64,000 bases of DNA from Amphiura filiformis. Taxonomy: Eukaryota; Echinodermata; Ophiuroidea; Amphilepidida; Amphiuridae. The translations under genes and the position numbers were made by a program. Positions 42,930 through 54,307 of the stretch are shown piece by piece (the first letter of the stretch is position 1; the number at the start of each line of letters is the position of its first letter). The DNA lies in NCBI RefSeq assembly GCF_039555335.1, contig NC_092640.1, forward strand, positions 39,104,295 to 39,168,294. Direction: 5' to 3'. The notes beneath the pieces are model-generated. The model had not been told where the DNA came from. It saw nothing but the letters and a program-made list of their open reading frames with translations, and did no database searches.

Positions 42930-42949
42930 AAATACTTTGGCGTATTATA

Positions 42950-43720
42950 ATAAAACTTCAATTCTTGTTTAAAAATGATCGAATCTGGTTCCCTGTCGTT
43001 TATTTTTGATTTGTATAATAATATATGTGAAATTGTCCTAAAAGAATGATTAAATTCCTCAGATAATTACCATCTTTGTCAAACATACTATCTAGTGGGG
43101 TCCCTGTAACAAGTAGACTATGGGAGGTATTTTCTGTTACATATTGTTGTACTTTGATCCAAAAATATGACAAAATAGGACATTTGATAAAAAGGTTGGA
43201 TAACGTCTCCTTCTCTTCATTACAAAATGCTCATAGATCGTTTTGACGTTTATTCATTCTGAACAACATTGCATTTGTTCCGAGAATTTTGTGTATTATT
43301 CTGTACTGAAACCATCTTAATTTTACATCATTTGTAAATTTGAAATTGAGACTGCAAATATCTTTCCAATCTGTTTCTGTAAAATTGCACATTAACTCAC
43401 TTTGCCATTAACACTTTTCTGTAGATCTACATTGAACTTTCAACAAAATATCATAAAATAATCTGCATCCCCATCTTGCTTCCTTAGTTCTTTCTTGAAT
43501 TTAAAACCCCCTTCAATTGCATGAATGATACTATAATATTCTATGAAATGGGTATGAATATTATAGGTTTGCAAAAAAAGAATCAAATCAAAAGCAACCA
43601 TTGTAATCAAGAAGAGCTTTTATCACTATAATTCTTTTTAAACTCAGTCCAATGATTGAGAAATTGGTATGTTAATTCATTATGTTCTACTCTATATATT
43701 CACCAAAAAACCATGCCTCA
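42950..43720 (-). mobile_element. LINE (L1/Tx1-type) ORF2 C-terminal remnant
   Basis: Minus-strand reading gives ETDWKDICSLNFKFTNDVKL, RWFQYRIIHKILGTN, LFRMNK, a CNEEKETLSNLFIKCPIL block (Cys/His-type RVT zinc region) and FWIKVQQYV, in the order seen in L1-clade ORF2 C-termini. Broken by stops and frame changes. Confidence 0.75.
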
Positions 43721-44155
43721 AAGTAGCTTAATTAGTAAGATATTAATTTAATTATGTCATATCACATAACGACGTATTTGCTAATCACCTATACTGCGCA
43801 AGCCGAGTATGTTGTATCTGCAATTTAAAGATTTCGCCGTTTCACGTCGCGACTTTGTCATTGCAGGGTAAAATTGCTGTTTTGTCCTTTTTTGCGCAAC
43901 TGTTTCATATGACATGTTTGCACTTGATTTGCATATTGATTTTATGCTCTGATAGTGACATTGTTAAATTTGCATACTTTCAACCAGGTTTTAATAGACA
44001 ATAATGTTTTAATTAAGATTATGCTTTAAATGAAAATCGCTAAATTTTCAAATTCGATTTTCTCGAAATGCGTATTTTGCAAATACGTCAGTATGTAATA
44101 CGGCCGACGATACATTTATTTAATGCCATAAAACTCCTGCTTTCCAATATGGTCA
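43721..44155. other. Intergenic, 3' flank of the SBP-like gene
   Basis: AT-rich with no recognised feature. It would include the 3' UTR of the minus-strand gene ending at 44156. Confidence 0.4.
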
Positions 44156-44202
44156 TTAATAATCAAAGCAGTGCTCTTCTGGGCTTGGTCCAGGGAAATG
44201 TC
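44156..44202 (-). CDS. Terminal exon of the SBP-like gene
   Basis: Acceptor TTTTTTTCTGCAG, 47 bp, completing the split Gly and reading HFPGPSPEEHCFDY then TAA. Phase matches the exon at 44408-44618. Confidence 0.8.
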
Positions 44203-47200
44203 CTGCAGAAAAAAAAAGGAATTTAATAATTATTAGCGTTTTGACACCTGTTTTTTTAAACATTAGGTATTGCCCAGGTGTGCGTTTTTTCATGCATTAT
44301 TGTATACTATAGTTTAGGTGGGGAACGTTGGTTTGTTTTTAATGATACTGGAGACAGTTTATCTTGCTCATGTAGTAAAATATAGCCCTCTCCGGACTGA
44401 AACCTACCGTGTTGCTCCAGTAAATCTCTGCAAATACGTTTGTACTCGGTAGAGGCTCGTAGCTTAGCAAAAGCTGGGTTCCACCATTCCCACATAGTAT
44501 TGTCTTTTCGCATCATCATAGACTGGCCAGCAATAGCGCATTGAGCTGTGAAGCCCGGAATAACTTCCACCATATCGGAATCTTTCAAGTAAACAACTGG
44601 ATCAAAGCCGGCATCTACCTGTTGTTGAAGACGATGAAATGGAAGAGCGACCCATAAGTTATTTAAAAAAAATACTTCTTAAGGTACACCCTAATCGGTA
44701 AATCAATGTTTCAAAGGTAAGGTCTTGAGACTCTCTGAGATTCAAATTCACCAACATGTCCTGAACAGTCTGTATTCATGGTGGTTTACATTGTAATTAT
44801 ACTTTTTATTGCGACTTAGCTATAGACCGTAAAAGAATGAAGGTAACAGTTATGTTCACCACTGTATACAAAACAGTTATGTTCACCACTGTATACAAAA
44901 TTAAAACACGCAGCCAGTACCTGAACACATTAGCTCTGATTTAAGACTTCCGTTTTTGAAATTGGTTGAGAATTAAAGAAACGGTGATCTAAAACCCAAG
45001 GAAGTAACGAAATCAAACATTGCATTATGTTAATCAATGTAAAGCACGGCGCTAGTTTTAATGTGCAAATCAATGGAAGCACGGCGCTAGTTTTCTTGTT
45101 CGAGAAAGTTTTGTGTACAAATCAATAGGGCATGCAATGGAGCAAGCTGCAACTTTTGAATTGCATCTTATTTGGGTTTTGGATCATCGTGTCTTTATTT
45201 CTAGAACGATTTAAACGAATGAGGTCTTAAATTCGAGATCTTTGTTTTTGTTTTGCAGTCTGTATAGCTGAGACAGAATAAGCTTGCAACAACATGGCAT
45301 ATAAAGTAGCCCAAACCCCATCATCTACAGGTTTGAGTGGTGATTTTATCTCGTAACTTCGTTCGAGATTCCGTGAGATCCCGTTTGCGCACGCGTGGTC
45401 AGAACGTTCGTGCAACGTGTGTGTGTGAAGCACATTTTGTTGTCGATAAGATAATTTCTTGCAAGAAATTACCTAATTTCATAATAATCTTCGAATAAGC
45501 TTGGGGATTATTATTCTTATATATATTTGGAATAAGATATATAAGTGTCTGAGATTGTCATTCTCTAAAATGGAGAAAACTCGGGTTGAAGATTCCACGC
45601 CGAGCGCTGGAAACGGCCAAAAGGACTTACTGCCGAATTCGGCAGCCAAGAAGCCGAATACCGCAGCCAAGGCAAAGGCGAACAGAGCTGATAAAACTCC
45701 GACCAAGGCTGTAAGCAGCTCCGGAACGGACATTACTAATATGCAGAATGAAATTGGGAAGTTAGCCCAAACAATGAACATTCAACATAAGCAGCAAACA
45801 GCTTTCCAGAACATGATAATACAACTGTTGACTCCTCCTTTTGGGGATATGGACGATAACAGTTCAGTTAACAGTGATGGCATGCCTGGTGATACACTCC
45901 CCGATAAATCGGGGATGTATAGATTCATTGACCTTAATGATCATGCTATTTCGGACAGTGAATATAATGATGAAGACGAACCAAGTGGAAGCATTGTTGG
46001 GATAGCCGTAGAATCAAAAAAGGGCGATGTGAATGACATTGATAAGTCAAATACCACTGCCAGTGGCTCTCAGGTGGATACTGAGGGGATGGACATTGGG
46101 TTTGCCCAGCGTTTTGCTATTCCTTTGGAGGAAGGTGAACCTATCAGACAAAAACAGCCCCTACCATGTGGCTGGATGGCAATCCGGCAAGAGAGGTGGC
46201 AAATCGGCTGCAAGCACATTTGCCAACCCCTTTTTAGGGAAGAATGTCTATCAGCAGTTACTGAAAGCAGCTCAAATGACTCAAGACCAATAACAGTATC
46301 AACAGAGACCCAAGTTCCAGAACCAAGCCAGGTTCTCACCGAATCAGGCGACACAGTCACAGCCCAAGAAACAGTAAAGACTGCAGACAAAGCAAAGCAG
46401 GTAAGATTGCCTGAAATAAAACAACTTTCTGTAGGTCAGTTGAGGCTAAACAAATGGAGAGAAATTACAAATGATAACTCCATTTTGGAAGCTGTTTCGG
46501 GGTATAAATTAGAATTTGAAGGCTCACCACCTTTTCAGTTCTGCATCAGGGGCGTAGCCAGCTTTTTTTGGTGGGGGGGGGCAAAATAAAAATTTGGGGG
46601 CACAGACGAAAAAAATTGCAGTTGCATCATACAATACATAGAGACTGTATGTCTTCGAGCTTCCCGAAAAGGGCCTTATTGGGATGATGTGCGCGCGTAG
46701 CGAGAACAAAAATGGTATTTTACACTATTTTCGCCCATTATCCGGCTAAAATAGGGCTTTATTGTTACAATGTGCGCGCGTAGCGTGTAAAATGTTTGTA
46801 TTTTACACTATTTTGGCCCTGAATTTTGCTAGAAAAGGGGCTCCTTGCCCTTTTTCTTTTCCTTTGCCCTCCTGATTTTCTCTTTCATTTTTTGTCAGAG
46901 GGGCACTTTTTCTTTCATTTTTTTGTCAGGGGGGGCACTCTGCAAATGGACTCTCTTCGGGCCCTAGAATATTTACCAAAGTGCTAAAGCCTCCTTTTGC
47001 CAAGTTACGTGAACTTGGACATAGTATTATGGGCTATATAGATGATACTCTTATAGTTTCAAGTTCCAGTGAAGATACAGAACAGACAATTAACAGTACC
47101 TCACAGCTGTTGACAGAGCTGGGGTTCTCAATACATCCTGATAAATCAATATTTACTCCGGTTCAGAGGATCGAGTTTTTAGGATTTATTATTGACTCAA

Positions 47201-50200
47201 CCAAAATGAGAGTATAATTACCTCAAGCCAAAAAAGAGGAAATAAATCTGGTTTGTAAACAGTTACTTGACACATTGTTCCCAAGTGTAAGACTAGTGGC
47301 TATGGTAATAGGGGAACTTGTAGCGGCATTACCAGCTGTTCAATATGGCGCCCTCTATTATAGGGAACTGGAAAAGGAAAAGACCAAAGCATTGAAGAAA
47401 AATTTTGGTCATTTTGATAGATCAATGAAATTGTCAGAGGCAGCTCATGCCGAGCTGCATTGGTGGAATTACAATGTAGACGTTATGTTTCGTGACCTGG
47501 ATAAAGGAAAGCCCACATTAACTTTAGAAAGTGATGCATCAGGGGCCGGATGGGGGCAACAGATGGTAATGTTGCTATTGATGGTAGATGGAACCCACAA
47601 GAGGCATGTGTAGCCCAAAACAATGAAATAAACTATCCAGAGCTTCTGGCTGCATTTTTGGCGCTCAAATCTTTTTGCAGCAACATGCACAGTACACATG
47701 TGCGACTAAAGGTAGACAATACCACTGCTGTAGCGTATTTTCGCAATATGGGTGCTACCAAATCGGTAACATGTAATGAACTAGCAAAAGAAATATGGGA
47801 ATGGTGTATTTCCAGAAACATATGGATATCAGCTGATCTGAGCATTTACCAGGTGTACAGAATGTAGTTGCTGACCAAAAATCAAGAAAATTCAGTGACC
47901 AAACCGAGTGGATGTTACATCCAACAATTTTCTCCAAGATTTGTCAGGAGTTTGGCACCCCAGACATAGATCTCTTTGTATCCAGATTAAATAAGCAAAT
48001 ATCACGATATATATCGTGGAAGCCAGACCCAGGGGCGGAGAAGATTGATACATTTTTGAGTGATTGGTCAAATTGGTATGGCTATGCATTTCCACCGTTT
48101 GTTTGATTGGGAAATGTTTCCAAAAAATAGAGAATGATACAGCAGAAGTACTCATGGTTCTAAATGGCCAACACAAGCATGGTTTTCAAAGATGTTGAGG
48201 TTGTAAATAGCTGATCCTATCATATTACCACAAATACCAAATTTATTGATACAACCAAGCTCGGAGGTGCAACACCCACTTAACAAAAAATTGTTTCTTT
48301 TGCTTTGCAGATTGTCCGGGAATCCTACTCAAGCATAGGAATATCGGAGAGGACTATCCCAATTCTACTCGCATCATGGAGAAAGTCAACTCAGAGACAG
48401 TATATTGTCTACATTCAAAAGTGGTTGGATTTTTGCCATCGACAGCAAACAAATCCAGTGTTGACTTTCTTAACTGAACTACATTTGGACAATAAATTAG
48501 GATATGCTGCGCTTAACACTGCCCGTTCAGCATTGTCAACTTTTGTTATTATACCAGGAGGTGCACCAGTAGGTCAGCACCCTCTTATTTGTAGATTTAT
48601 GAAAGGCATATATAACTTGCACCCACCGAAACCCAGATATTCAGAAATGTGGGACGCCTCTATAGTTTTAAATTATTTGAGAAAAATATCACCAGCAGAA
48701 AAAATCTTACTTTTCTTACGCTGAAACTGTGTATGCTTTTAGCTCTAGTTTCGGCACAAAGACAGCAAACTATCCACCTTTTGAGGGTTGACAAAATGAA
48801 ACAAAAATCAACCTCAATTATATTTTATGTACATGACATACTTAAGCAGTCTTAACCAGGAAAAAACGGAATCAAGCTGGACTTAACAGCTTATGTAGTT
48901 GACCGCAGACTATGTGTGGTCAAGTATCTCAAGGTGTATCTAAAAAGGACAAATGTGTTTCGAAAAGGAGAGAAACAACTTTTCTTAAGTTTCAAAAACC
49001 ACATAATAAAGTATCAAAGGACACAATTGGAAGGTGGTTAAAGCTAGTAATGGCTGCAGCAGGAGTGGATACGGATAGATGTAAGCCACACTCAACTCGT
49101 GCGGCAGCAGTGTCGAAAGCGGATAAAGCAGATGTGCCCATCACTGAAATTATGGCCAAAGCAGGGTGGGCCAATGAACGCACTTTTCAGAAGTACTACA
49201 ATAAGCCACTGATTTTTGGGATCAGAAAGTCAGAAATATGATCAAGCAGTTTTGGGATCCCAATACTTTGCAAACCTTAATGGGATCCCAAATAGCAAAC
49301 TTTAACTGATCTAGATATATTGTCAGCAGTCACAGCGAGCAGGAAAGGTGTCAAGTGTTTACGTATTGTTTTCCAAAGGGTTTTAAGTCTAAGGTGTTCT
49401 GGTTCGAAATATTGAGCCTTACTAAGTGATAGAGAAAAAAGGTTATCAAGTTGATAATGTTGCTATATAAAGTGTTCTGAACTATATATGACAGTTGTCT
49501 TCTCTGATTTCTTGGTATGTTTGTTGGTACCCCTTTTTGCTTTTCTTTCTTTTATGAGACCAGATAGCGTTAAAGTCTCACGGAATCTCGAACGAAGTTA
49601 CGAGATAAAATAGACAGATTAAACGAGAACTTACCTTGTTTGAAGTTTAATCTTGATTTTATGAAGTAAAGGTGAGTGAGAGATTACGTGCCCATCCTCG
49701 CCCACCCTCTTGCTTCATATGGTAAGGCATATAGTTCTGTTTATTCTTTCTAGTTTTTTACGCACTGGGTAAAAACTCTGGTCTCAGTTTTTTCAAGACT
49801 GACCACGCGTGCGCAAACGGGATCTCACGTAATCTCTCACTCACCTTTACTTCATAAAATCAAGATTAAGGTAAGTTCTCGTTTAATCTTTCTATTTTAC
49901 GAAGTGATAACAAATATCAGATCCTATATATAATTTCACCAAACGTACTGTTTTGTTCAAATACACATGTTGTTAGCACTTGCAGTTGATACTTCCTGTT
50001 AAATTATGAATGTTCCACATTATGAAGCCAAAATAAAGACATTCTAAAACTTGCGTCGACCATCTCCATAAAATCTATGATGCCTTTCATGGATTCTAAT
50101 TTGGGTTTGAAGGTATACATATTACAATGTAATCCCCGTAATCGTTGCGGGGGTGATACTGACGAGCTCTAGATAACCCGTCTTACTTTATATACCACAA

Positions 50201-53200
50201 TCGTACTGTTGAGAATATATCACAATTTAGAATAATGCCCTCTATTGAATGGTGTCAATGCTGTTACAGTAAAGGCCCATTCAGTGATTTGCTCATCAGG
50301 ACGATCGTAAAAATCATTAAAATTCAGATTTTGGTACCTTTGTCATTGTCATAGATGTGCTAACATTGCCTGCGAGTGGTTCAACCGAAAGCCGTGTATT
50401 TAAGACAAAATAAGACACTGTAATTTAGATACTGTATTACTATAATGTATTTGAATGGGGCTTCAGCTTCGTCAGTATTGCTGTTTTCTCCGTTTTTTGC
50501 CAAATTTGTCATTTCAAAAATACCAAATGACAATTTGACTTATCCTTCACTTTTAAGCAATTTATAAACAATTTTAATTTTTTTACACTTGCGCTGGGAT
50601 CACTGAATGATTCTTTAAGGTTACATTCTGTTACATGAATGTTAGTTGTAAGCCATTGCTATTTCCAGTCAGTGGTTAGGGTTAGGGAATAGGGTTAAGG
50701 TTATTGAGTAGGGCTAGGGTTAGGGATTAGGGTTATTGTTCGAGTTAGGGATTGGATTGGGATTAAGGTTAGGGTTAAGTTAGGGATTAGTGTAAGGGTT
50801 GGGGATTTGGATTAGGGTTAGGGATTAGGGTTATGGTTAGATTTCCATAGTATTGACTAAACTTAATGTAACAGCATGAAAGCATGGTGAATGTAACCTT
50901 AATGGGCTATTTCCATTTCCCCTAACCTTAATATTTACCCCGTAATTTCCCTCATTCTTTTAGGAACTGCTCTCGATCGGGGACAAATAAGCTTGTTAGA
51001 TATCAATAATTTGCGGTTAGTGCTTTTTTGTATCCCTAGTTAAATACGGTTCAGCTTGGTTAGTGGTTCTTGTTTTAACGATTGGTCAATTGTGATATAT
51101 TCACAAAGTAAGGAGACTGGGTTGGTAGACTCGGTAGAGATTTATTCACTTTAGTCTAATCTATAAACTACAAACTGTTCCTGGGAGAAACTGTTCAAAA
51201 CATATGAGGCCCCATGTCACAGGGGAAGTTGCCCAACATTGTCCAAAATTGTTAAAAGAGACCAAAGTTACACAAAGTTGCATTAAGTTGCCTAAACATT
51301 TTGCAAAGTTGCGCAAACTTGCCAAAAGTTGTCTAAACATTTTGCAACGTTGCCCAAGACTTTTTATAAAGTTGCATAAAATTGCGTCAAGTTACTCGGG
51401 ATAAATGCAAAGTTGCACAAAATTGCAAACATTTTTTTGTCAATTATGACAATTTTGGACAACTTTGAGCAACTTCCCCTGTGACATGGGACCTCATATG
51501 GCATTTGATTCATAAAGGAAATGTCACAGTGCTTCAAGCTGTGACCATATGGGAAATTACCAATTGTGAGCAATAATTTGTAGCTACCGTTTTGGCATAC
51601 TTCTGTTTAGTTCAAGTGAACAGGGTACATACAAAATGATGAAACTCACTTCTTCGTTTTGTATACCAGCCACAAGTTGTTCACGATCCAAATAGTGTAT
51701 CACGTTCTCTGGTGGTATCGGTACACCCTAAAAATACAGAAAAAAGATGTGCGTTGTGTAAAATCCTTGTTACATGTTTTTCGTTGAAGTATACATGAAC
51801 TTCTTATCGTGCTAAAAACGCAGTGATTTACAGTGCGCTACGCAAATGCACAACGCCAAGACGTCGATCCACAAGCCTCAGCACACTTTACAGGTTGTCG
51901 CTGACCACTATGCCCGGGGGGCCACTGTAATGGTGAAGGGGGGTATCAGGCGCGTCCGTAAATTCACGTAAAAAGGGTATTTTTTCAGACTAGGGTACGT
52001 TACGTGAATAGGGTATCAAATTCATGTAAAATTGGTGTAAAAGGGTATGTTTTTGGAGCTCTTACGTACGTAGAGTAGTTTTGCCAAGTTTGGGATTTTG
52101 TGCTTTCTCCTTCATTCATGAAAAGTAAAAGGAAAGTGTCTTCTTCCTACACCCCAAAAGCAGTTAAAAGCCATCTTTTAGCTGTCAGAGATGACAGATC
52201 CCTATACTGGCCCAGCTAGCATCCTAAACACGAGGTCCCCGGACAAGGCAAGAATATACAACCAATCAGCATGCTTTTCCTTAACTGTGGAGTCAATAAA
52301 TTATGACGAGAAATATAAGAGGATTTCCGATTGGCCGAACCTCTTTAAACTCATTAATATTCATAGTCTTGGTGGCTTCCAGCCCAGAAAATTTGGTTGA
52401 TCGGAACATGGTCTAAAGGAGCAACAAAGCAACCACGAACTTCTAGGTTTGTAAACAAGCTGTGTCAATGAACTTTTGACATGTGTGAAATTTTACCGGG
52501 GTATTTACAAACACAACGATTGAATAATTTGGAACTATTTTGGCTTTCTTAAAATATAAATCAATGAGTTTCAGGATTTTGGTTGGGTTTACCACTAAAT
52601 CCAGTATGATAATTAATGCTCTAGGATGTTTTAAATCGAGACGAAATTAGGAAATAAACCAAGCTAAACTGGCCGTGTTTGCCGTCTTCTTCCAACTTCA
52701 ATGTGTGGTTTGCAATCGCCATGGTCGTAATTTGCGTTGGACTTGCAGTTCAAAATTCTCTTGGATATATGTGGAGAAATGGGTACATCCCAATCCCAAA
52801 GAATAAATTCTACAATATTTCAATAAAAAGGGTTGGACCTGTGATCCAAAAAGGGAAATTATTGGCCCAAAAATCTTGAAAATATTGGACATACTGCATG
52901 AACTTTGAGGTAAGCTTTAGCACCAGGTAAACTTGTATGGCTCAAAATTCAGACGGCTTGCCACAAATTGCTAGCCCTATCATGCCACTCGCCGCCTGGG
53001 TTCTGTGTGTTTACTTGTTGCATCAATTACTTGTTTAGGGTTGGGGAAAAGCAACTTATACTTGTTTAGGGGGGAAATTTCAGTCTCGGAAATACTTGTT
53101 TAGGGTGCTTTTTGAGAGTCCTCGGACGCGCCTGATACCCCCTCTTGACACTATAGTGCCCCCCGGGCCACTATGGTCCCACATCAATCCACAAACCATT

Positions 53201-53928
53201 TAACAACAATTCAGGGACTTTGCTGCTACAAGAGCGCACACCCTTGACATTCCACAAATAACCATCGCAACCAGGATCAGCTCCCCGAGTTTTGTACGGG
53301 TTACAACGAGACAATTAGCAGTAAGTTCCTTGTCCAGGGGAATTTCAAGCTAACTCAATTTTTCCACGAGAGCGTACTAGGCACCGCCAGGGTTCGAACA
53401 CGCAACTTCTCGCACCATAGTCGAACGCCTTATCGATTGAGCTAACTTAACTGACAGTGTGTAGATCTGATTGATTGAATCCAGTATTGCGGACAGAATA
53501 AGGAGAGACACATTCATCCACACTCAAATATGAGATTTCTTGAGACCTGTGTAATAATAATAAAAAAAAGATTTGCAGTAGAAATGCCACTCAGATTTTA
53601 AAATTATTTTGCTTCTCGGTGCACTAAAAGTAGACATTTTCGATTCATTAGTGAATGCAAATTAAGACCATGCACCAGATACAGCTTTTGCAAACGTGAG
53701 AGTCGTATTACTTATGTCTTTTCCTTACTTGTATATCTTGGCGGGCAACGCAAGATTCATCAGAGCTATATCCGTCAAGGAATCCTATCTTCTTGCCGCT
53801 TATATCTTGATAAGTAAAATTCCGAGGGTTGCCAGGTTTGACAAAAAATCCAACTTTTTCTCCTTCGATAGTGGAGAATGGATCACTGAATTGGAATGTC
53901 CGATCCCGAAGATAGGTATGAAACCAAC
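44156..53928 (-). CDS. Type 2 periplasmic-binding-protein-like (SBP family 3 fold) gene, last four exons
   Basis: Exons 53729-53928, 51650-51727, 44408-44618 and 44156-44202 have clean GT/AG junctions and phases 1-0, 0-0, 0-1, 1-stop that join without a break, ~178 residues to the stop TAA. The reading shows the order of a solute-binding family 3 domain: RTFQFSDPF, GEKVGFFVKPGNP, YQDISGKKIGFLDGYS (lobe 2 entry), HYLDREQLVAGIQNEEVDAG, MMMRKDN, NPAFAKLRASTEYKRICRDL, then a Cys-containing tail GHFPGPSPEEHCFDY. In bacteria this fold binds amino acids for ABC uptake; ionotropic glutamate receptors use a related fold with inserted channel helices, which are not seen here. N-terminal exons (signal peptide, lobe 1) must lie upstream and were not identified. 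Introns carry a DIRS element and a nested SINE/hAT. Ligand unknown. Confidence 0.8.
44408..44618 (-). CDS. Exon of the SBP-like gene (C-terminal lobe)
   Basis: 211 bp, acceptor CTTCAACAACAG, donor GTAGGT. Reads VDAGFDPVVYLKDSDMVEVI, then CAIAGQSMMMRKDNTMWEW and WNPAFAKLRASTEYKRI. The VDA, (M)RK and N-AL-L--S-EY marks are those of SBP family 3. Confidence 0.87.
44619..45339. repeat. Intron stretch with two short tandem repeats
   Basis: ACAGTTATGTTCACCACTGT occurs twice in tandem (~44848-44902, period 29). AAGCACGGCGCTAGTTTT occurs twice (~45041-45095). Otherwise plain AT-rich sequence. Confidence 0.7.
45501..46545 (+). CDS. DIRS gag-like frame and RT start
   Basis: Probably starts at the Met of MEKTRVEDSTPSAGNGQKDL (~45570). 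Lys/Ala/Thr-rich N-terminus, acidic middle, FAQRFAIPLEEGEPI segment, then the RT entry VGQLRLNKWREITNDNSILE and GYKLEFEGSPP, the usual DIRS RT N-terminus. Native sequence is lost after PPFQFC, where a G-rich foreign segment begins (CAGGGGCGTAGCCAGC). Confidence 0.75.
46546..46938. mobile_element. Foreign insert replacing part of the DIRS RT
   Basis: Begins CAGGGGCGTAGCCAGC, a hAT-type end, and runs through GGGGGGGGCAAAA and two GCGCGCGTAGCG blocks to GTCAGGGGGGGCA. No matching right TIR is seen, so it is truncated. The RT segment between GSPPFQF and NGLSSGPRIF (about 100 or more residues expected) is missing. Confidence 0.65.
46939..47870 (+). pseudogene. DIRS RT C-half and RNase H, frameshifted
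   Basis: Reads NGLSSGPRIFTKVLKPPF, MGYIDDTLIV (catalytic YxDD), LGFSIHPDKS, FLGFIID (stop just after), then RNase H marks LESDASGAGWG, a frame change near 47555, NNEINYPELLAAFLALKSF and VDNTTAVAYFRNMG. Two or more inactivating changes. Confidence 0.85.
48305..49241 (+). pseudogene. DIRS tyrosine recombinase, broken
   Basis: N-terminal core-binding region (SWRKSTQRQYIVYIQKWLDF), stop near 48722, then LALVSAQRQQTIHLL carrying the first catalytic Arg, a stop near 48853, and the C-terminal block with HSTRAAAVSKA (His-x-x-Arg) and AGWANERTFQKYYNKP (catalytic Tyr). The catalytic set is visible but split over three frames. Confidence 0.85.
49911..50269. other. Intron stretch, nothing recognised
   Basis: AT-rich intron sequence of the SBP-like gene between the DIRS element and a MITE. 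Confidence 0.4.
50270..50616. repeat. MITE, CCCATTCAGTGAT ends
   Basis: TAAAGGCCCATTCAGTGATT at the left, GGGATCACTGAATGATTCTT at the right, imperfect ~25-bp TIRs. No coding content. Confidence 0.75.
50617..50903. repeat. TIR-bounded block of degenerate TTAGGG repeats
   Basis: AAGGTTACATTCTG at the left and CATGGTGAATGTAACCTT at the right enclose ~170 bp (50676-50842) of imperfect GGTTAGGG/GGATTAGGG units, similar to the animal telomere repeat but interrupted. Confidence 0.75.
51202..51499. repeat. MITE with ~50-bp TIRs and AAAGTTGC tandem core
   Basis: CATATGAGGCCCCATGTCAC at the left inverts as GTGACATGGGACCTCATATG at the right, followed inward by AGGGGAAGTTGC and its complement. The core repeats AAAGTTGC, AAATTGC and AAACATTTTGC many times. 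Confidence 0.88.
51650..51727 (-). CDS. Exon of the SBP-like gene (hinge segment)
   Basis: 78 bp, acceptor TGTATTTTTAG, donor GTGAGTTTC, phase 0-0. Reads GVPIPPENVIHYLDREQLVA then GIQNEE, joining directly to VDAG of the next exon, which gives the family's L--G-VDA motif. Confidence 0.85.
51840..53450 (-). repeat. tRNA-derived SINE split by a hAT-like element
   Basis: On the minus strand the head has an A-box-like TTAGCTCAATCGATAAGG (53428-53446) and B box GTTCGAACC (~53391-53399); the body runs down to 53168 and continues at 51912-51840. The halves are separated by the 51913-53167 element. Not called a tRNA because the acceptor stem does not pair. Confidence 0.7.
51913..53167. mobile_element. 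hAT-like non-autonomous element, CCCGGGGGG ends
   Basis: 1255 bp. TIRs of ~45 bp (CCCGGGGGGCCACTGTAATG; inner GGGGGTATCAGGCGCGTCCG) and perfect 8-bp target duplications CCACTATG (51905-51912, 53168-53175). Only short frames inside. Confidence 0.85.
53729..53928 (-). CDS. Exon of the SBP-like gene (end of lobe 1 / lobe 2 entry)
   Basis: 200 bp, strong acceptor TTTCTCTTTACTTCAG, donor GTAAGG, phase 1-0. Reads GWFHTYLRDRTFQFSDPFST, GEKVGFFVKPGNPRNFTYQD, ISGKKIGFLDGYSS and CVARQDIQ. Confidence 0.87.
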
Positions 53929-54307
53929 CTGAAGTAAAGAGAAAAATGTGAAATTGATTTTCCGAGGGGTTGTTTCTCCAAATTGATATCGTTACCGCGA
54001 GCTGATCGTTATAAAGATCGTTATGAAGATCGTTATAAAGGCATTTTATTCCCAATCAAATTGGTTGGTTTACCATTAAAATAGTAACGATTCATAGTGG
54101 CATAAGAAACGTATTCTATGAAACACATTGCACAGTTTTCCAGTTCAGTGGTTTAGAGAAAGTAGTCAAATGACCATTCACACACAGAGTCCACACCAGG
54201 TAAATAATTATTTTGTACAGGCTGAAAACGAATCATTAGAAATACCCCTGCAGTGAATCACGTGGATTTCAAGATGCACCGCCAGGCGCTGCTGTTATAC
54301 AAAATAA

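Larger units (their letters stand above)
45340..49910 (+). mobile_element. DIRS-like tyrosine-recombinase retrotransposon, defective
   Basis: Order gag-like, RT, RNase H, tyrosine recombinase on the plus strand. The left terminus (45344-45400) is matched in inverse by 49576-49610 (TCTCGAACGAAGTTACGAGA) and by 49801-49836 (GACCACGCGTGCGCAAACGG), the split inverted terminal repeat plus internal complementary region plan of DIRS elements. A further inverted pair, 49616-49692 with 49838-49908, closes the right side. A 46545-46940 insertion/deletion removes the RT N-terminal half, and several frame breaks follow. It lies in an intron of the SBP-like gene, in opposite orientation. Confidence 0.88.
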
